A DNA stretch of 64,000 nt from Paenibacillus sp. XY044 (GCF_002257645.1 NZ_NQMO01000001.1:916065-980064), one strand, 5' to 3'; counted from the stretch's first letter, positions 33,129 to 42,313 are shown. Numbers and translations are program-made. The notes: generated by a model from the letters alone, not told the origin.

Positions 33129-34406
33129 ATGTATAAAGTGCTTATCGTGGATGACGAAATTTATGCCGTCATGGGAATCAAGAGCGGTGTCGATTGGGAG
33201 GCGCTGCAGGTTTCAGAGATTTATGAGGCTTATCATCTCAGCGCCGCTCTGAAAGTGTTCGAGCGCACGGCGGTGGACGTGATGATCTGCGATATCGAAA
33301 TGCCGAAAGGAACCGGAATTGAGCTGCTGGAGCGCGTCAACGACATTTCGCCGGAGACAGAAACGATATTTTTGACGGCGCACGCCAATTTTGACTTTAT
33401 GCAGCGGGCGATTCAACTCGACGGATTTGATTACCTGCTGAAGCCGATCGAGTATGATGTGCTGAAGTCGTCGGTAGCCAGGGCGCTGGAATCCGTCCGG
33501 CAGGAACGGGAAATGACGGAACTGCGGACCCGGTACGATGAGACGTGGAATAAGAGAAAAGGGCTGATCAAGGAGAAGTTCTGGAATGATGTTCTGACCC
33601 GGCGAATCATTTGCACGCCGGATAACGTCCTGAAAATACTGCGGGAACATGAACTGGTTTCCTTATCGGGGGCTACCTTCCTGCCTGTACTGGTCAGCGT
33701 GGAATCGTGGATGCGGGAGTATAGCACCCGCGATGAGGAAATGATGGAATACAACATCCGCAAGGCGGCGGAAGAGATGCTGCTATCCACCGGACGCGGT
33801 GAGGTGATCCAAACCAAGCTGGGGGTCAATGTTGTTATTCTGTTCAGTCCGGAAGACGGGGAGATGAAGGAGGGTGCATTGTATAACCGCTGCATGGCCT
33901 ACCTGGAGTCCTGCCGGCGTTATTTTCACTGCACCTTATCTTGTTACATCGGTGAGCGGTCGACGTTGTTCGAAATTGGTGGAATCTATCAAAAGCTCCT
34001 TGAGATGGAGTACGGCAATCTGAACAAATCGAACGAGGTGTATCGGCTGGCTAGGTCGAACCCGCCGCTCTCCAAAAACGAAAGTAGTCCCTCGGTCATT
34101 CAGCGCATCCAAGCCTACATTGCCGAGCATCTCCATGAACCTATTACAAGGGAGCAGCTCGCCTGTTTTGTGCACCTGAATCCGGCATACCTGTCCCGTC
34201 TGTTCAAGCGGGAAACGGGAGAGTCCATCACGGATTATATCCTTCGCGAGCGGATGGAGGCGGCGAAAGAGATGATCAGGGATTCGAGTATCCCGATTTC
34301 CGATGTGGCCAAAGCTCTCGGGTACAACAATTTTTCGCATTTCTCCAAAATGTTCAGAAAGGTGCACCAAGCTTCTCCGCAGCAGTTCAGACGAAAATGG
34401 GTGTGA
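33129..34406 (+). CDS. Response regulator, YesN type (receiver plus AraC helix-turn-helix)
   Basis: This 425-residue regulator has a receiver domain (acidic D9-D10, phosphorylation site Asp55 in M-I-C-D-I-E-M-P, and L-L-K-P near residue 104), a middle linker domain, and a C-terminal AraC-type DNA-binding domain ending F-S-K-M-F-R-K-V-H-Q-A-S-P-Q-Q-F-R. TGGAGGGAA precedes ATG 33129, 26 bases after the kinase gene. It probably activates the importer operon at 27685 and perhaps the divergent phosphohydrolase operon. Having the two-component genes after the transporter genes is the reverse of the common order. Confidence 0.92.
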   Translation: MYKVLIVDDEIYAVMGIKSGVDWEALQVSEIYEAYHLSAALKVFERTAVDVMICDIEMPKGTGIELLERVNDISPETETIFLTAHANFDFMQRAIQLDGFDYLLKPIEYDVLKSSVARALESVRQEREMTELRTRYDETWNKRKGLIKEKFWNDVLTRRIICTPDNVLKILREHELVSLSGATFLPVLVSVESWMREYSTRDEEMMEYNIRKAAEEMLLSTGRGEVIQTKLGVNVVILFSPEDGEMKEGALYNRCMAYLESCRRYFHCTLSCYIGERSTLFEIGGIYQKLLEMEYGNLNKSNEVYRLARSNPPLSKNESSPSVIQRIQAYIAEHLHEPITREQLACFVHLNPAYLSRLFKRETGESITDYILRERMEAAKEMIRDSSIPISDVAKALGYNNFSHFSKMFRKVHQASPQQFRRKWV

Positions 34407-34457
34407 CGCCGCGTATGCTGTGCGGTATCCCAGCGTCTAAGCTTGCTCGCCAGGACT

Positions 34458-35333
34458 TCATGGTGCGGGCGGGAACAGCCGAAACGCCGTATCCACAAAC
34501 AATTTGACGGCAATGGATGCCTGTTTGAACGAGGGAACGGCAAGATGCAGCTTGCGGTACGCTTTAGGCGTCAATTCGCGGCTCATGACGCGATCGGGCA
34601 CGCTCTGCAGCGACAGCTCCGACATGATGCAGATGCCCAATCCCTCGTTGATCATGTTCAGGGCAGTCGGATAGTTGGTCGTAATATGCTTCACGTTCAA
34701 ATTCGCTCCACCAGCGTGAAACAGTTCCATGACCGGCAGTTCATAGCCGCCCTTGCACACCAGCATCGGCTCATCCGATAGATCCTGAATCCGGATCTCC
34801 TTGTAATTGCTGAAGGGGTGATCGTCACGGAAAACGACGTGAAGCGCTTCGTTCCGCAGCAGCTTCGCATCCAGATCGTTCAGCGGCGGAATAAGGAAGC
34901 CGACATCCACGACCAGCTCATCGAGCCAATGCCGGACATCCTCGACGGTGCCTTCAAACATCTGAATGTTGATATTCGGATACTTGTCGTTGATGGCCCG
35001 GACGATTTTCGGATAATAAAAGGAAGCAGCGGCCGGAAATGCACCGACACGGATGCTGCCGGTTTCCAGCCCTTTCTCGGCGGCAACCTCCTGCGAAATT
35101 TTCTCATACTGCAGCAAAATTTCCCTGCCGGTCACCACGATCCGTTTGCCGATATCCGTCAAGACGACACCATTTCGCGGATGACGGTTTAAGAGGGTAA
35201 CGCCAAGCTCGGATTCCAGGCTGGAAATGGCACGGCTGACCGCCGGCTGGGTCATATTCATCATTTGGCCCGCTTTGGTAAAGCTTCCTGTTTCCGCGAC
35301 AGCCACGAATAGTCTGATTTGCGTTTCATTCAT
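34458..35333 (-). CDS. LysR family transcriptional regulator
   Basis: A LysR-type regulator with the N-terminal helix-turn-helix (G-S-F-T-K-A-G-Q-M-M-N-M-T and A-V-S-R-A-I-S-S-L-E) and an effector domain. It is divergent from the EamA transporter gene, which is the likely target. ATG 35333 gives a standard LysR start of 291 residues, but the only good binding site, AGGAGG at 35349-35354, is 15 bases away. An ATT codon in the same frame at 35342 is 6 bases from it. An upstream in-frame ATG at 35411 would add 26 atypical residues. Confidence 0.87.
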   Translation of the reverse strand: MNETQIRLFVAVAETGSFTKAGQMMNMTQPAVSRAISSLESELGVTLLNRHPRNGVVLTDIGKRIVVTGREILLQYEKISQEVAAEKGLETGSIRVGAFPAAASFYYPKIVRAINDKYPNINIQMFEGTVEDVRHWLDELVVDVGFLIPPLNDLDAKLLRNEALHVVFRDDHPFSNYKEIRIQDLSDEPMLVCKGGYELPVMELFHAGGANLNVKHITTNYPTALNMINEGLGICIMSELSLQSVPDRVMSRELTPKAYRKLHLAVPSFKQASIAVKLFVDTAFRLFPPAP

Positions 35334-35431
35334 AACGGAAATGGTATACCTCCTATGAGGAATATGCATTTTATTTATAGCTGGGCGTATTGTATCATGG
35401 TTGTTGACCATGATACAAGGAGTGACCCACA

Positions 35432-36346
35432 GTGCGAGTGCAGAAGAATACGTTATTTCTATTGATCTTTTTAATATTGGTATGGGGAATCAACTGGCCA
35501 TTATCCAAAATTGCCTTAGACTACGCGCCTCCCATCCTGTTCGCAGGCTTGCGTGCGCTGATCGGCGGTTTGCTGCTGGTGATCGTAGCCCTGCCCAAAG
35601 CGAAGCAGCTGCGGCTGCGCCAGACCTGGCCAATCTATTTGACCTCCGCGATGCTCAGCATCGTTATATACTATGGTGTCCAAACCATCGGACTGCAGTA
35701 TACGCCGGCCGGATTGTTCTCGGCCATCGTGTTTCTGCAGCCCGTCCTGCTTGGGCTGTTCTCGTGGTTATGGCTGGGAGAGCCCATGACGAAGCAGAAA
35801 ATGCTTGGTCTGATCGTCGGCTTTGCCGGCGTCGCCACGATGAGCGCGGGCGGATTTACGGGGGGCGTTTCCGCCGTCGGCATTATTTTGGCGCTGATCA
35901 CTGCGCTCTCCTGGGCGCTTGGCACGGCCTATGTCAAGAAGATCGGGCCGAAGGTCGATTCGACCTGGCTGACGGCGATGCAAATTACGATCGGCGGCGT
36001 CATTCTGCTACTGGCCGGTTCCGGGATGGAGGACTGGTCGAAGATCCAATGGAACGGGACGTTCATTTGGGATACGCTGTTTATCGCCGTCTTCGTCATC
36101 GCGATGGGATGGTTCGTTTATTTTAAATTGATCAGCGAAGGGGAAGCTAGCAAAATCGGTTCGTTTACGTTCCTCATTCCCATTGTTTCGATTTTTTCGA
36201 GCGTGCTTTTTTTGAACGAGCAGGTGACGGTCAATCTTGTGGCTGGCCTCATCCTAGTTCTCGTTAGTATCGTGCTCGTCAACGTGCGTTTTCAGCGCAG
36301 AAGAGCTTCGGCGCTAGAAGGGCCTACAGGGCCAGGAGCCCGCTAA
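35432..36346 (+). CDS. EamA/DMT family transporter
   Basis: This 304-residue, ten-helix drug/metabolite transporter has two EamA repeats. Typical features are the N-terminal W-G-x-N-W-P-x-S-K segment (G-I-N-W-P-L-S-K), P-x-x-F-A-G-L-R near residue 35, and the second-half E-A-S-K-I-G-S-F-T-F-L-I-P motif. The start is GTG 35432, 9 bases after AAGGAG. A GTG two codons later is possible. It probably exports an amino acid or other metabolite and is likely controlled by the divergent LysR protein. Confidence 0.88.
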   Translation: MRVQKNTLFLLIFLILVWGINWPLSKIALDYAPPILFAGLRALIGGLLLVIVALPKAKQLRLRQTWPIYLTSAMLSIVIYYGVQTIGLQYTPAGLFSAIVFLQPVLLGLFSWLWLGEPMTKQKMLGLIVGFAGVATMSAGGFTGGVSAVGIILALITALSWALGTAYVKKIGPKVDSTWLTAMQITIGGVILLLAGSGMEDWSKIQWNGTFIWDTLFIAVFVIAMGWFVYFKLISEGEASKIGSFTFLIPIVSIFSSVLFLNEQVTVNLVAGLILVLVSIVLVNVRFQRRRASALEGPTGPGAR

Positions 36347-36376
36347 ATCAGGGGCCATGATCGAAGATTAGAGCAA

Positions 36377-36403
36377 AATCCGCGATTTTCGCGGGTTTTT
36401 TCT
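36377..36403 (+). terminator. Terminator after the EamA gene
   Basis: ATCCGCGA and TCGCGGGT arms with a TTT loop are followed by TTTTTCTTTT. Confidence 0.7.
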
Positions 36404-36608
36404 TTTATTTCCACTCCTAGTTAGCGATTATAGCAATTTATAAGAAATCTAAGCATTATTTCCATGATAGAATGTAATCAAGTTTAGCGGTAACGGGATC
36501 GGTTGAGGGAGTTTAGATCCATTAATGGCCGCAGATCGGCCGGATCCGAGGCTGAACCTGAACATGCTCCGGGTACCGTGACTATTCCAAATAAAGGTGG
36601 TAACGCAA

Positions 36609-37025
36609 ATGGCGCTGCAATTGGATAAAATTTTCGTGAATCTCCCTGTTAAAAACCTGAAAAACTCCATCGAATTTTTCTCCAACATCGGATTCGCATT
36701 TAATCCTCAATTTACGGGTGATAATGCAACCTGCATGGTGATCAGTGATCACATTTATGTGATGCTTTTGGTTGAGCCGTACTATCAAACGTTCATAAAA
36801 AAAGAAATTGCTGATGCCTCCAAGACGAATGAAGTTATTGTATGCGTGTCTGCCGAAAGCCGTGAGCAGGTGGACGAAATCGTAAACAAGGCGCTTGAGG
36901 CGGGCGGCAAGCCGTCCAATGACAAGCAGGATCATGGATTTATGTACTGCTGGAGCTTCCAGGACCTCGACAATCATCTGTGGGAAGTCACGTATATGGA
37001 TCCAAGCGCCCTTCAAGGGCAGTAA
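36609..37025 (+). CDS. VOC (glyoxalase/bleomycin-resistance) family protein
   Basis: This 138-residue protein has the vicinal oxygen chelate fold: N-L-P-V-K-N-L-K-N-S-I-E-F-F near residue 10 and D-L-D-N-H-L-W-E-V-T-Y at the C terminus, where the metal-binding Glu lies. Members are either metal enzymes or antibiotic-binding proteins, and the specific role here is unknown. ATG 36609 follows AAAGGTGG by 8 bases. It is a single gene with its own terminator. Confidence 0.83.
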   Translation: MALQLDKIFVNLPVKNLKNSIEFFSNIGFAFNPQFTGDNATCMVISDHIYVMLLVEPYYQTFIKKEIADASKTNEVIVCVSAESREQVDEIVNKALEAGGKPSNDKQDHGFMYCWSFQDLDNHLWEVTYMDPSALQGQ

Positions 37026-37049
37026 GCGATTTATAAGGTGTAGATAGGG

Positions 37050-37086
37050 AAAACGGTACAGGCTCAGCGGCCTGTACCGTTTTTTA
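37050..37086 (+). terminator. Terminator after the VOC gene
   Basis: AAAACGGTACAGGC and GCCTGTACCGTTTT form a perfect long stem followed by TT. Confidence 0.8.
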
Positions 37087-37240
37087 GATATTAGAAAGTA
37101 TAAGCTACGGAGACGGGGTTTCTTATATCGCAAGAAACGAAACGTTATATGAAAATATGAAATCTTTCTTAAGGAAAACGGTACCATCGTTTGGTAAAAT
37201 AATGTACAGGCACAAGTCACTTATGGAGAGGAGCAGTATT

Positions 37241-38191
37241 GTGAATCTTAACGGTAACGAACGTCGATCTGGCAACCCCATCTTTCCCGGCTGGTATGCC
37301 GATCCCGAACCCCGAATCTTTGCAGGGAGGTACTGGGTGTATCCTACATACTCGGCAGCGTACGATGATCAAACGTTTTTCGATGCATTTTATTCCGATG
37401 ATCTGGTCCAATGGACCAAGGTTGAACGGATCTTGGAGATGAAGGACATTTCATGGGCAAGAAGGGCGATGTGGGCGCCTTCACCGATTGAACGAAACGG
37501 ACGCTACTATTATTATTTCGCAGCGAACGATATCCAGAACAATGAGGAGCTGGGCGGCATCGGTGTTGCCGTGGCTGACCGGCCCGAAGGGCCATACCGG
37601 GATGCCTTGGGCAAGCCGCTGATCAGCCGGTTTTACCATGGCGCTCAGCCGATCGACCCCCATGTTTTTATCGATGACGACGGTCAGGCTTATTTGTATT
37701 ACGGGGGATGGCAGCACTGCAACGTCGTGAAACTGAACGAAGACATGGTCAGCACCATGCCATTTTCAGATGGGGAGATATATAAGGAAATTACACCTGA
37801 AAACTTCGTGGAAGGTCCGTGCATGATCAAGCGCGAAGGCAAGTATTACTTCATGTGGGCCGAAGGCGGTTGGGGAGGCCCGGATTATTCGGTGGGCTAC
37901 GCCGTTTCGGATTCGCCGGTGGGGCCGTTTGTGCGGGAGGCCAAAATATTGCAGCAGGATCCCGAGGTTGCCACGGGAGCGGGCCATCACGGCGTCATTC
38001 AAATTCCAGGAGAAGACGAGTGGTATATCGTATACCACCGCCGCCCGCTGACGGAAACCGCGGCGAATCACCGCGAAGTCTGCATCGACCGGATGGAGTT
38101 TGGTCACGAAGGCAGGATTAAGCCGGTGAAACTGACCTTTGAAGGGGTGCCGCCGAGACCCTTGCCTACAAGGGAGAAGATCGATTCGTAA
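37241..38191 (+). CDS. Glycoside hydrolase family 43 protein
   Basis: This 316-residue five-bladed beta-propeller glycosidase is typically an arabinofuranosidase or xylosidase. The start N-P-I-F-P-G-W-Y-A-D-P-E holds the catalytic-base Asp, the pKa-modulating Asp lies in I-D-P-H-V-F-I-D-D-D-G near residue 145, and the acid Glu in V-E-G-P-C-M-I-K near residue 190. GTG 37241 follows GGAGAGGAG by about 8 bases. With no signal peptide it acts inside the cell on imported oligosaccharides. It stands alone but could work with the xyloglucan-type locus at 44-51 kb. Confidence 0.87.
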   Translation: MNLNGNERRSGNPIFPGWYADPEPRIFAGRYWVYPTYSAAYDDQTFFDAFYSDDLVQWTKVERILEMKDISWARRAMWAPSPIERNGRYYYYFAANDIQNNEELGGIGVAVADRPEGPYRDALGKPLISRFYHGAQPIDPHVFIDDDGQAYLYYGGWQHCNVVKLNEDMVSTMPFSDGEIYKEITPENFVEGPCMIKREGKYYFMWAEGGWGGPDYSVGYAVSDSPVGPFVREAKILQQDPEVATGAGHHGVIQIPGEDEWYIVYHRRPLTETAANHREVCIDRMEFGHEGRIKPVKLTFEGVPPRPLPTREKIDS

Positions 38192-38200
38192 GGCGGTAGC

Positions 38201-38230
38201 TTGTTCAATCGACCGTTTTTGCGATATAAT
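38201..38230 (+). promoter_or_regulatory. Promoter of yeeI
   Basis: TTGTTC (38201-38206), 18 bases, TATAAT (38225-38230), starting 10 bases after the GH43 stop codon. Confidence 0.55.
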
Positions 38231-38289
38231 AGAACACGTCTTCTACGAGGAACGATAGAATCTGATAATAGCGAAAGAGAGCGGATCGT

Positions 38290-39009
38290 ATGGGTCGTAA
38301 GTGGAATAACATTAAAGAGAAGAAAGCATCGAAAGACGCAAATACCAGCCGTATATATGCCCGCTTCGGGCGTGAAATTTATGTCGTCGCCAAGCAGGGC
38401 GAACCGGACCCGGAATCCAACCGGGCGCTGAAGGTCGTTCTGGAGCGCGCCAAGACGTACAATGTGCCGAAGGCCATCATTGACCGCGCACTCGAGAAAG
38501 CGAGAGGCAACTCCGATGAGATCTATGACGAGCTTCGGTACGAAGGTTTCGGACCGAACGGATCTATGGTAATCGTGGATGCCCTGACGAATAACGTCAA
38601 CCGTACCGCTTCAGAGGTTCGAGCGGCATTCAGCAAGAACGGGGGCAACCTTGGCGTCAGCGGTTCGGTCGCATACATGTTCGATTCCACCGCAGTCTTC
38701 GGCGTCGAAGGCAAGACGGAGGAAGAGGTATTGGAGCTGTTGATGGAAGCCGACGTCGACGTTCGGGATATCATCCAGGAGGATGACTCGGTCATCGTAT
38801 ATGCGGATCCGGAACAATTCCATGCCGTACAGGAAGCATTCCAGAATGCCGGCGTAACCGAATTTACGTTAGCCGAGGTCTCCATGATTGCCCAGAACTA
38901 TGTACCGCTTCCAGCTGAGTCCCAGCTGGCGTTTGAGAAAATGATCGATGCGCTGGAAAACCTGGAGGATGTTCAGAACGTGTACCATAACGTGGAGTTT
39001 GAAGAATAA
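38290..39009 (+). CDS. yeeI: YebC/PmpR-family protein, YeeI (YebC2) orthologue
   Basis: This 239-residue protein is closely similar throughout to B. subtilis YeeI, starting M-G-R-K-W-N-N-I-K and containing [12 protein letters not shown] and [11 protein letters not shown]. The family was long annotated as DNA-binding regulators, and more recent work assigns it to translation, relieving ribosomes stalled at difficult sequences such as polyproline. The short YeeI-type N terminus (M-G-R-K-W) separates it from canonical YebC (M-A-G-H-S-K). It has its own promoter and terminator. Confidence 0.92.
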   Translation: MGRKWNNIKEKKASKDANTSRIYARFGREIYVVAKQGEPDPESNRALKVVLERAKTYNVPKAIIDRALEKARGNSDEIYDELRYEGFGPNGSMVIVDALTNNVNRTASEVRAAFSKNGGNLGVSGSVAYMFDSTAVFGVEGKTEEEVLELLMEADVDVRDIIQEDDSVIVYADPEQFHAVQEAFQNAGVTEFTLAEVSMIAQNYVPLPAESQLAFEKMIDALENLEDVQNVYHNVEFEE

Positions 39010-39034
39010 TTCAGAGGAAGCCGCTTGCCGGCAG

Positions 39035-39070
39035 AAGGCCATTGTCTGAGAGGACGATGGCCTTTTTTTT
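39035..39070 (+). terminator. Terminator after yeeI
   Basis: AAGGCCATTGTC (39035-39046) and GACGATGGCCTT (39053-39064) arms are followed by six T. Confidence 0.8.
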
Positions 39071-39091
39071 GAGTAAAGGGGGAAGCCGCGC

Positions 39092-39835
39092 TTGTACGAA
39101 CTAGCCAGAATAACGAGCGGTAATCAGGAGATCATCGTCTGCGATACGCATCAGCTGTTCGGTGAAACCGGGCGCTTCCGCGTTCTGCAATTTGGAGACA
39201 ATGCGGTGCAAGGGGCCATCGACCTCCGGCATCCGGAGCGCATCGTACTGGAGTACCCGCGCGAAATTGTCCGTCTGATTCGTGAACGCACGCCCGAAGC
39301 CGACCGAATTTTTATGATCGGACACGGAGTTGGAACGATCGCCGGCCGGTTTCGCGAAGATCAATGCCAAGTGGCTGAGATCAACGCCGATATTGTGGAG
39401 CTCAGCAGGACCTATTTTCAATACGGCTGGAACAATGTCGTTATCGGAGACGGAAGGGCCGTGCTGGAGCAGCAGGCCGACGGCTCCTGCGATTATGTTG
39501 TGGTGGACGCGTTTACCCGCGAAGGAACGCCCTATCCATTGACGACCGAGGAATTTTTTATGCTGGCCCGGCAGAAGCTGAAGGCAGGCGGGCTTCTCAT
39601 CATGAACGCAGCGGGTAAGCTGCAGCGGGATGCGGTGCTGAGTGCCATCCATACCACGATGGAGCAGGTGTTTCCTTCTGTTCAAGCATTCGCCCTGACG
39701 GAAGGAGATCCAGGCGAGGAGCGAAATGTATTGTTGATGGGTTCGGACATGCCGGCTGCCGCCACAGCGAATGTGCTGGAAGGTTTTATGCAGGCGCAGC
39801 TTGAACAAGGATACATTCTTAGAGACCGGCTGTAG
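39092..39835 (+). CDS. Spermidine-synthase-like SAM-fold protein
   Basis: This 247-residue protein has the nucleotide-binding fold of spermidine synthases and methyltransferases: I-G-H-G-V-G-T near residue 77, V-A-E-I-N-A-D-I-V-E-L-S, G-D-G-R-A-V-L, and V-V-V-D-A-F-T-R-E-G near residue 135. In true spermidine synthase the last motif carries an additional acidic residue for polyamine binding, which is absent here. It is therefore probably a methyltransferase-like relative of unknown substrate. The start is TTG 39092, preceded by AAAGGGGG. Confidence 0.78.
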   Translation: MYELARITSGNQEIIVCDTHQLFGETGRFRVLQFGDNAVQGAIDLRHPERIVLEYPREIVRLIRERTPEADRIFMIGHGVGTIAGRFREDQCQVAEINADIVELSRTYFQYGWNNVVIGDGRAVLEQQADGSCDYVVVDAFTREGTPYPLTTEEFFMLARQKLKAGGLLIMNAAGKLQRDAVLSAIHTTMEQVFPSVQAFALTEGDPGEERNVLLMGSDMPAAATANVLEGFMQAQLEQGYILRDRL

Positions 39836-39871
39836 TGGCCGGTTTTCCTGAGAAAATGGATGATAAACTAA

Positions 39872-39908
39872 AAAACGCCATCCCTCCGCTTACGGAGGAA
39901 TGGCGTTT
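39872..39908. terminator. Bidirectional terminator
   Basis: AAACGCCATCCCTCCG pairs with CGGAGGAATGGCGTTT (one mismatch) between convergent genes. Confidence 0.8.
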
Positions 39909-39935
39909 GCTCATGATGCAGATGACGAAACCAAA

Positions 39936-40778
39936 TTAGAAATCGAAGTTGTCCGGGTCGGGACCTACGCGGCGGTTCTCGTTCAGCCCGTCGATCCGAT
40001 CCATATCTTCCTGGGACAGTTCAAAGTCAAACAGCGATGCATTTTCAACGATCCGGTGCTCTTTCGTCGATTTGGGGATGGTCACGACGCCATGCTGCAG
40101 ATCCCAACGAAGGATCACCTGGGCGATGGACTTGCCGTATTTGTCAGCGATCTCTTTCAGCTGCGGATGATTAAGCAGCTCGCCCTGCATCAGTGGAGAC
40201 CATGCCTCCAGCTGGATGTCGTGCTGTTTCGTGAAGTCGCGAAGCTCCTTCTGGGACAGCAGCGGGTGGAATTCCACCTGGTTTACGACCGGTACGATTT
40301 CCGCATCCTTCATTAAATCTTCCAGGTGGTGAACCTGGAAGTTGCTGACGCCGATGGATTTGACGCGGCCGTCTTTATACAGCTTCTCCAGCGCTCTCCA
40401 CGCCTCTTTATATTTGCCGGCAACCGGCCAGTGGATCAAATACAGATCCAGATAGTCGAGACCCAGCTTCTTAAGGCTTGTCTCGTAGGCGGCGATCGTC
40501 GATTCGTAACCGAGGTCTGCGTTCCACACTTTCGAGGTAACAAAAAGGTCTTCCCGCTTCAGTCCGTTATCGGCCAGCGCTTCGCGGATTCCTTGACCGA
40601 CGCTCGTTTCGTTGGCATATACCGCAGCGGTGTCGATGCTTCGGTAGCCGTGCTTCACCGCGGCTTTCACCGCTTCGACAAGCTCGCTGCCTTCCTCTAC
40701 TTTAAAAACGCCTAGGCCCAGCCAAGGCATGTCGATGCCATTATTCAATCGGGTTTTGCTTTGTACATGTTGAGTCAT
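39936..40778 (-). CDS. Aldo/keto reductase
   Basis: This 280-residue NADPH-dependent reductase has the (beta/alpha)8 aldo/keto reductase features: L-G-L-G-V-F-K, the catalytic Asp and Tyr in R-S-I-D-T-A-A-V-Y-A-N-E, Lys in V-T-S-K-V-W, His in Y-L-I-H-W-P, and the cofactor segment I-P-K-S-T-K-E-H-R. It resembles the YtbE/YvgN methylglyoxal reductases of B. subtilis. ATG 40778 follows AGGAGGAA, and an in-frame ATG at 40808 lacks a site. It reduces aldehydes or ketones, possibly for detoxification. Confidence 0.9.
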   Translation of the reverse strand: MTQHVQSKTRLNNGIDMPWLGLGVFKVEEGSELVEAVKAAVKHGYRSIDTAAVYANETSVGQGIREALADNGLKREDLFVTSKVWNADLGYESTIAAYETSLKKLGLDYLDLYLIHWPVAGKYKEAWRALEKLYKDGRVKSIGVSNFQVHHLEDLMKDAEIVPVVNQVEFHPLLSQKELRDFTKQHDIQLEAWSPLMQGELLNHPQLKEIADKYGKSIAQVILRWDLQHGVVTIPKSTKEHRIVENASLFDFELSQEDMDRIDGLNENRRVGPDPDNFDF

Positions 40779-40918
40779 GATGAATTTCCTCCTAATGGTA
40801 ATTGTCATGTTATAAAATCCGTGATGCTTCCGTATATCTGAAACCTCATTCGCTTATCATTACCGGATCCGTATAGAACTAATCCGCATTAGATACGATA
40901 GCTAGAAAAGGTTCAGGT

Positions 40919-42136
40919 TTACGCACTGAGCATGTTGTCGTCAGAAACTGCGGACGCTGTGTCCTTGCGCTCCAAGACCCGGCTCCACCAGGTCAGTAAA
41001 ACGGCTGCCGCAACCATCAGCGAGCCGATCCAGGCGGTATGAATCAGGCCGAGATGATCGGTGACGATTCCGCCCAAATATGCGCCCAGCGCAATGCCGG
41101 CGTTAAATGCAGCGATGTTCACGGACGAAGCGACGTCGACGGCCTTCGGCGCAAACCGTTCCGCCAGCATCACGACGTATACCTGGAGTCCCGGCACGTT
41201 CATAAAAGCCAGGAGCCCCATCGCGAAGATCGTAATCAGCCCGGCCACCTTGAACGGGGCCGTGAATGTGAGAAGAAGCAAAATGACCGCCTGGATCAGG
41301 AACATATACAGCAAGGCGGATAATGGCTTGCGGTTGGCCGCTTTGCCTCCGATCACATTGCCGATGGCAATGGCGATGCCGTAAAGCAGTAAAATCAGGG
41401 CGACGGTTGATTCTTTAAAGCCGGTAATATCATGCAGCAGCGGCGACAGGTAGGTGAAAACGACAAACGTTCCTCCGTACCCAAGCGCAGTGATAAGAAA
41501 AGCAAGCAGCAGGCGGCCATTGGTCACAATTTTCACCTGATCGCGGACCGGTGTCCGGACGCCTTTGCGAAGGTTGCGCGGAACGAGGATCAGGTTGGCA
41601 ATCAGTGCAATGACGCCGACGATCACGATCGCCGCAAACGCGGCTCTCCAGCCGAGCTGCTGCCCGATGAACGTCCCCAGCGGCACACCGGTGACGGTCG
41701 CTACCGTGAGTCCGGAGAACATGATGGATATGGCGCTGGCCCGCCGGTCTTCAGCAACCAGATCGGCGGCAATCGTCGAGCCGATGGACATAAACACGCC
41801 GTGGGACAACGCCGAAATGATGCGCGCCACCAGCAGCAGGCCGATCCCGGTGGATGCGGCCGCCAGGCTGTTGCCGACAATGAAAACGAGCATAATGCCG
41901 ATAAGCAGAATCTTACGCGGCACACCCGACGTCAAAGAGGTTAGAATCGGCGCTCCAAACGTGACTCCGAGCGCATATAACGTAACGGTCAACCCGGCGA
42001 GGGTCACCGAAATGTGCAGGTCATTGGCGATCAGGGGAAGCAGTCCCGCACTGATAAATTCAGTGGTACCGATCGCGAACGCGCTGATGGCTAAAGCTAA
42101 TAAGGCAAAGGTTGCGCGTTTTTTATCCAAAGACAT
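40919..42136 (-). CDS. MFS transporter (YdhP/AraJ-like exporter)
   Basis: This 405-residue, 12-helix major facilitator belongs to the AraJ/YdhP/chloramphenicol-exporter type. Early features are A-I-G-T-T-E-F-I near residue 22, G-A-P-I-L-T-S-L near residue 60, and L-S-H-G-V-F-M-S-I-G in helix 4. AGGAGTG stands before ATG 42136. It is divergent from an HxlR regulator with two dyads between them, so it is probably an inducible exporter. The substrate is unknown. Confidence 0.88.
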   Translation of the reverse strand: MSLDKKRATFALLALAISAFAIGTTEFISAGLLPLIANDLHISVTLAGLTVTLYALGVTFGAPILTSLTSGVPRKILLIGIMLVFIVGNSLAAASTGIGLLLVARIISALSHGVFMSIGSTIAADLVAEDRRASAISIMFSGLTVATVTGVPLGTFIGQQLGWRAAFAAIVIVGVIALIANLILVPRNLRKGVRTPVRDQVKIVTNGRLLLAFLITALGYGGTFVVFTYLSPLLHDITGFKESTVALILLLYGIAIAIGNVIGGKAANRKPLSALLYMFLIQAVILLLLTFTAPFKVAGLITIFAMGLLAFMNVPGLQVYVVMLAERFAPKAVDVASSVNIAAFNAGIALGAYLGGIVTDHLGLIHTAWIGSLMVAAAVLLTWWSRVLERKDTASAVSDDNMLSA

Positions 42137-42254
42137 GATATTATCTCACTCCTATATGTTGTTCAATCTATTTGATGCTTACGATCAAGCTACAGGGTAG
42201 TCAGTACCGGCCGGTGAATGTTATTATGTACCCGTGAAGTTTATTTGAACAGTA

Positions 42255-42289
42255 CGTACTTTTTAGTACGATAGGCACTAAAAAGTGCC
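42255..42289. promoter_or_regulatory. Two tandem dyads in the HxlR/MFS divergent region
   Basis: CGTACT-TTTT-AGTACG (42255-42270) and GGCACT-AAAA-AGTGCC (42274-42289) are both perfect, with 6-bp arms and 4-base spacers, 3 bases apart. The TACT-N4-AGTA core of the first resembles sites of HxlR-type regulators such as YodB. They lie 25 bases before the HxlR start codon. Confidence 0.6.
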
Positions 42290-42313
42290 CATAGACGCTT
42301 AGGAGGGTCACGG

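Noticed and set aside
36590..36608. A T-box-like GGTGGTAACGC before the VOC gene
   Set aside because: Only a partial match to the GGTGGNACCGCG core, no specifier stem or terminator, and the stretch serves as the ribosome binding site.
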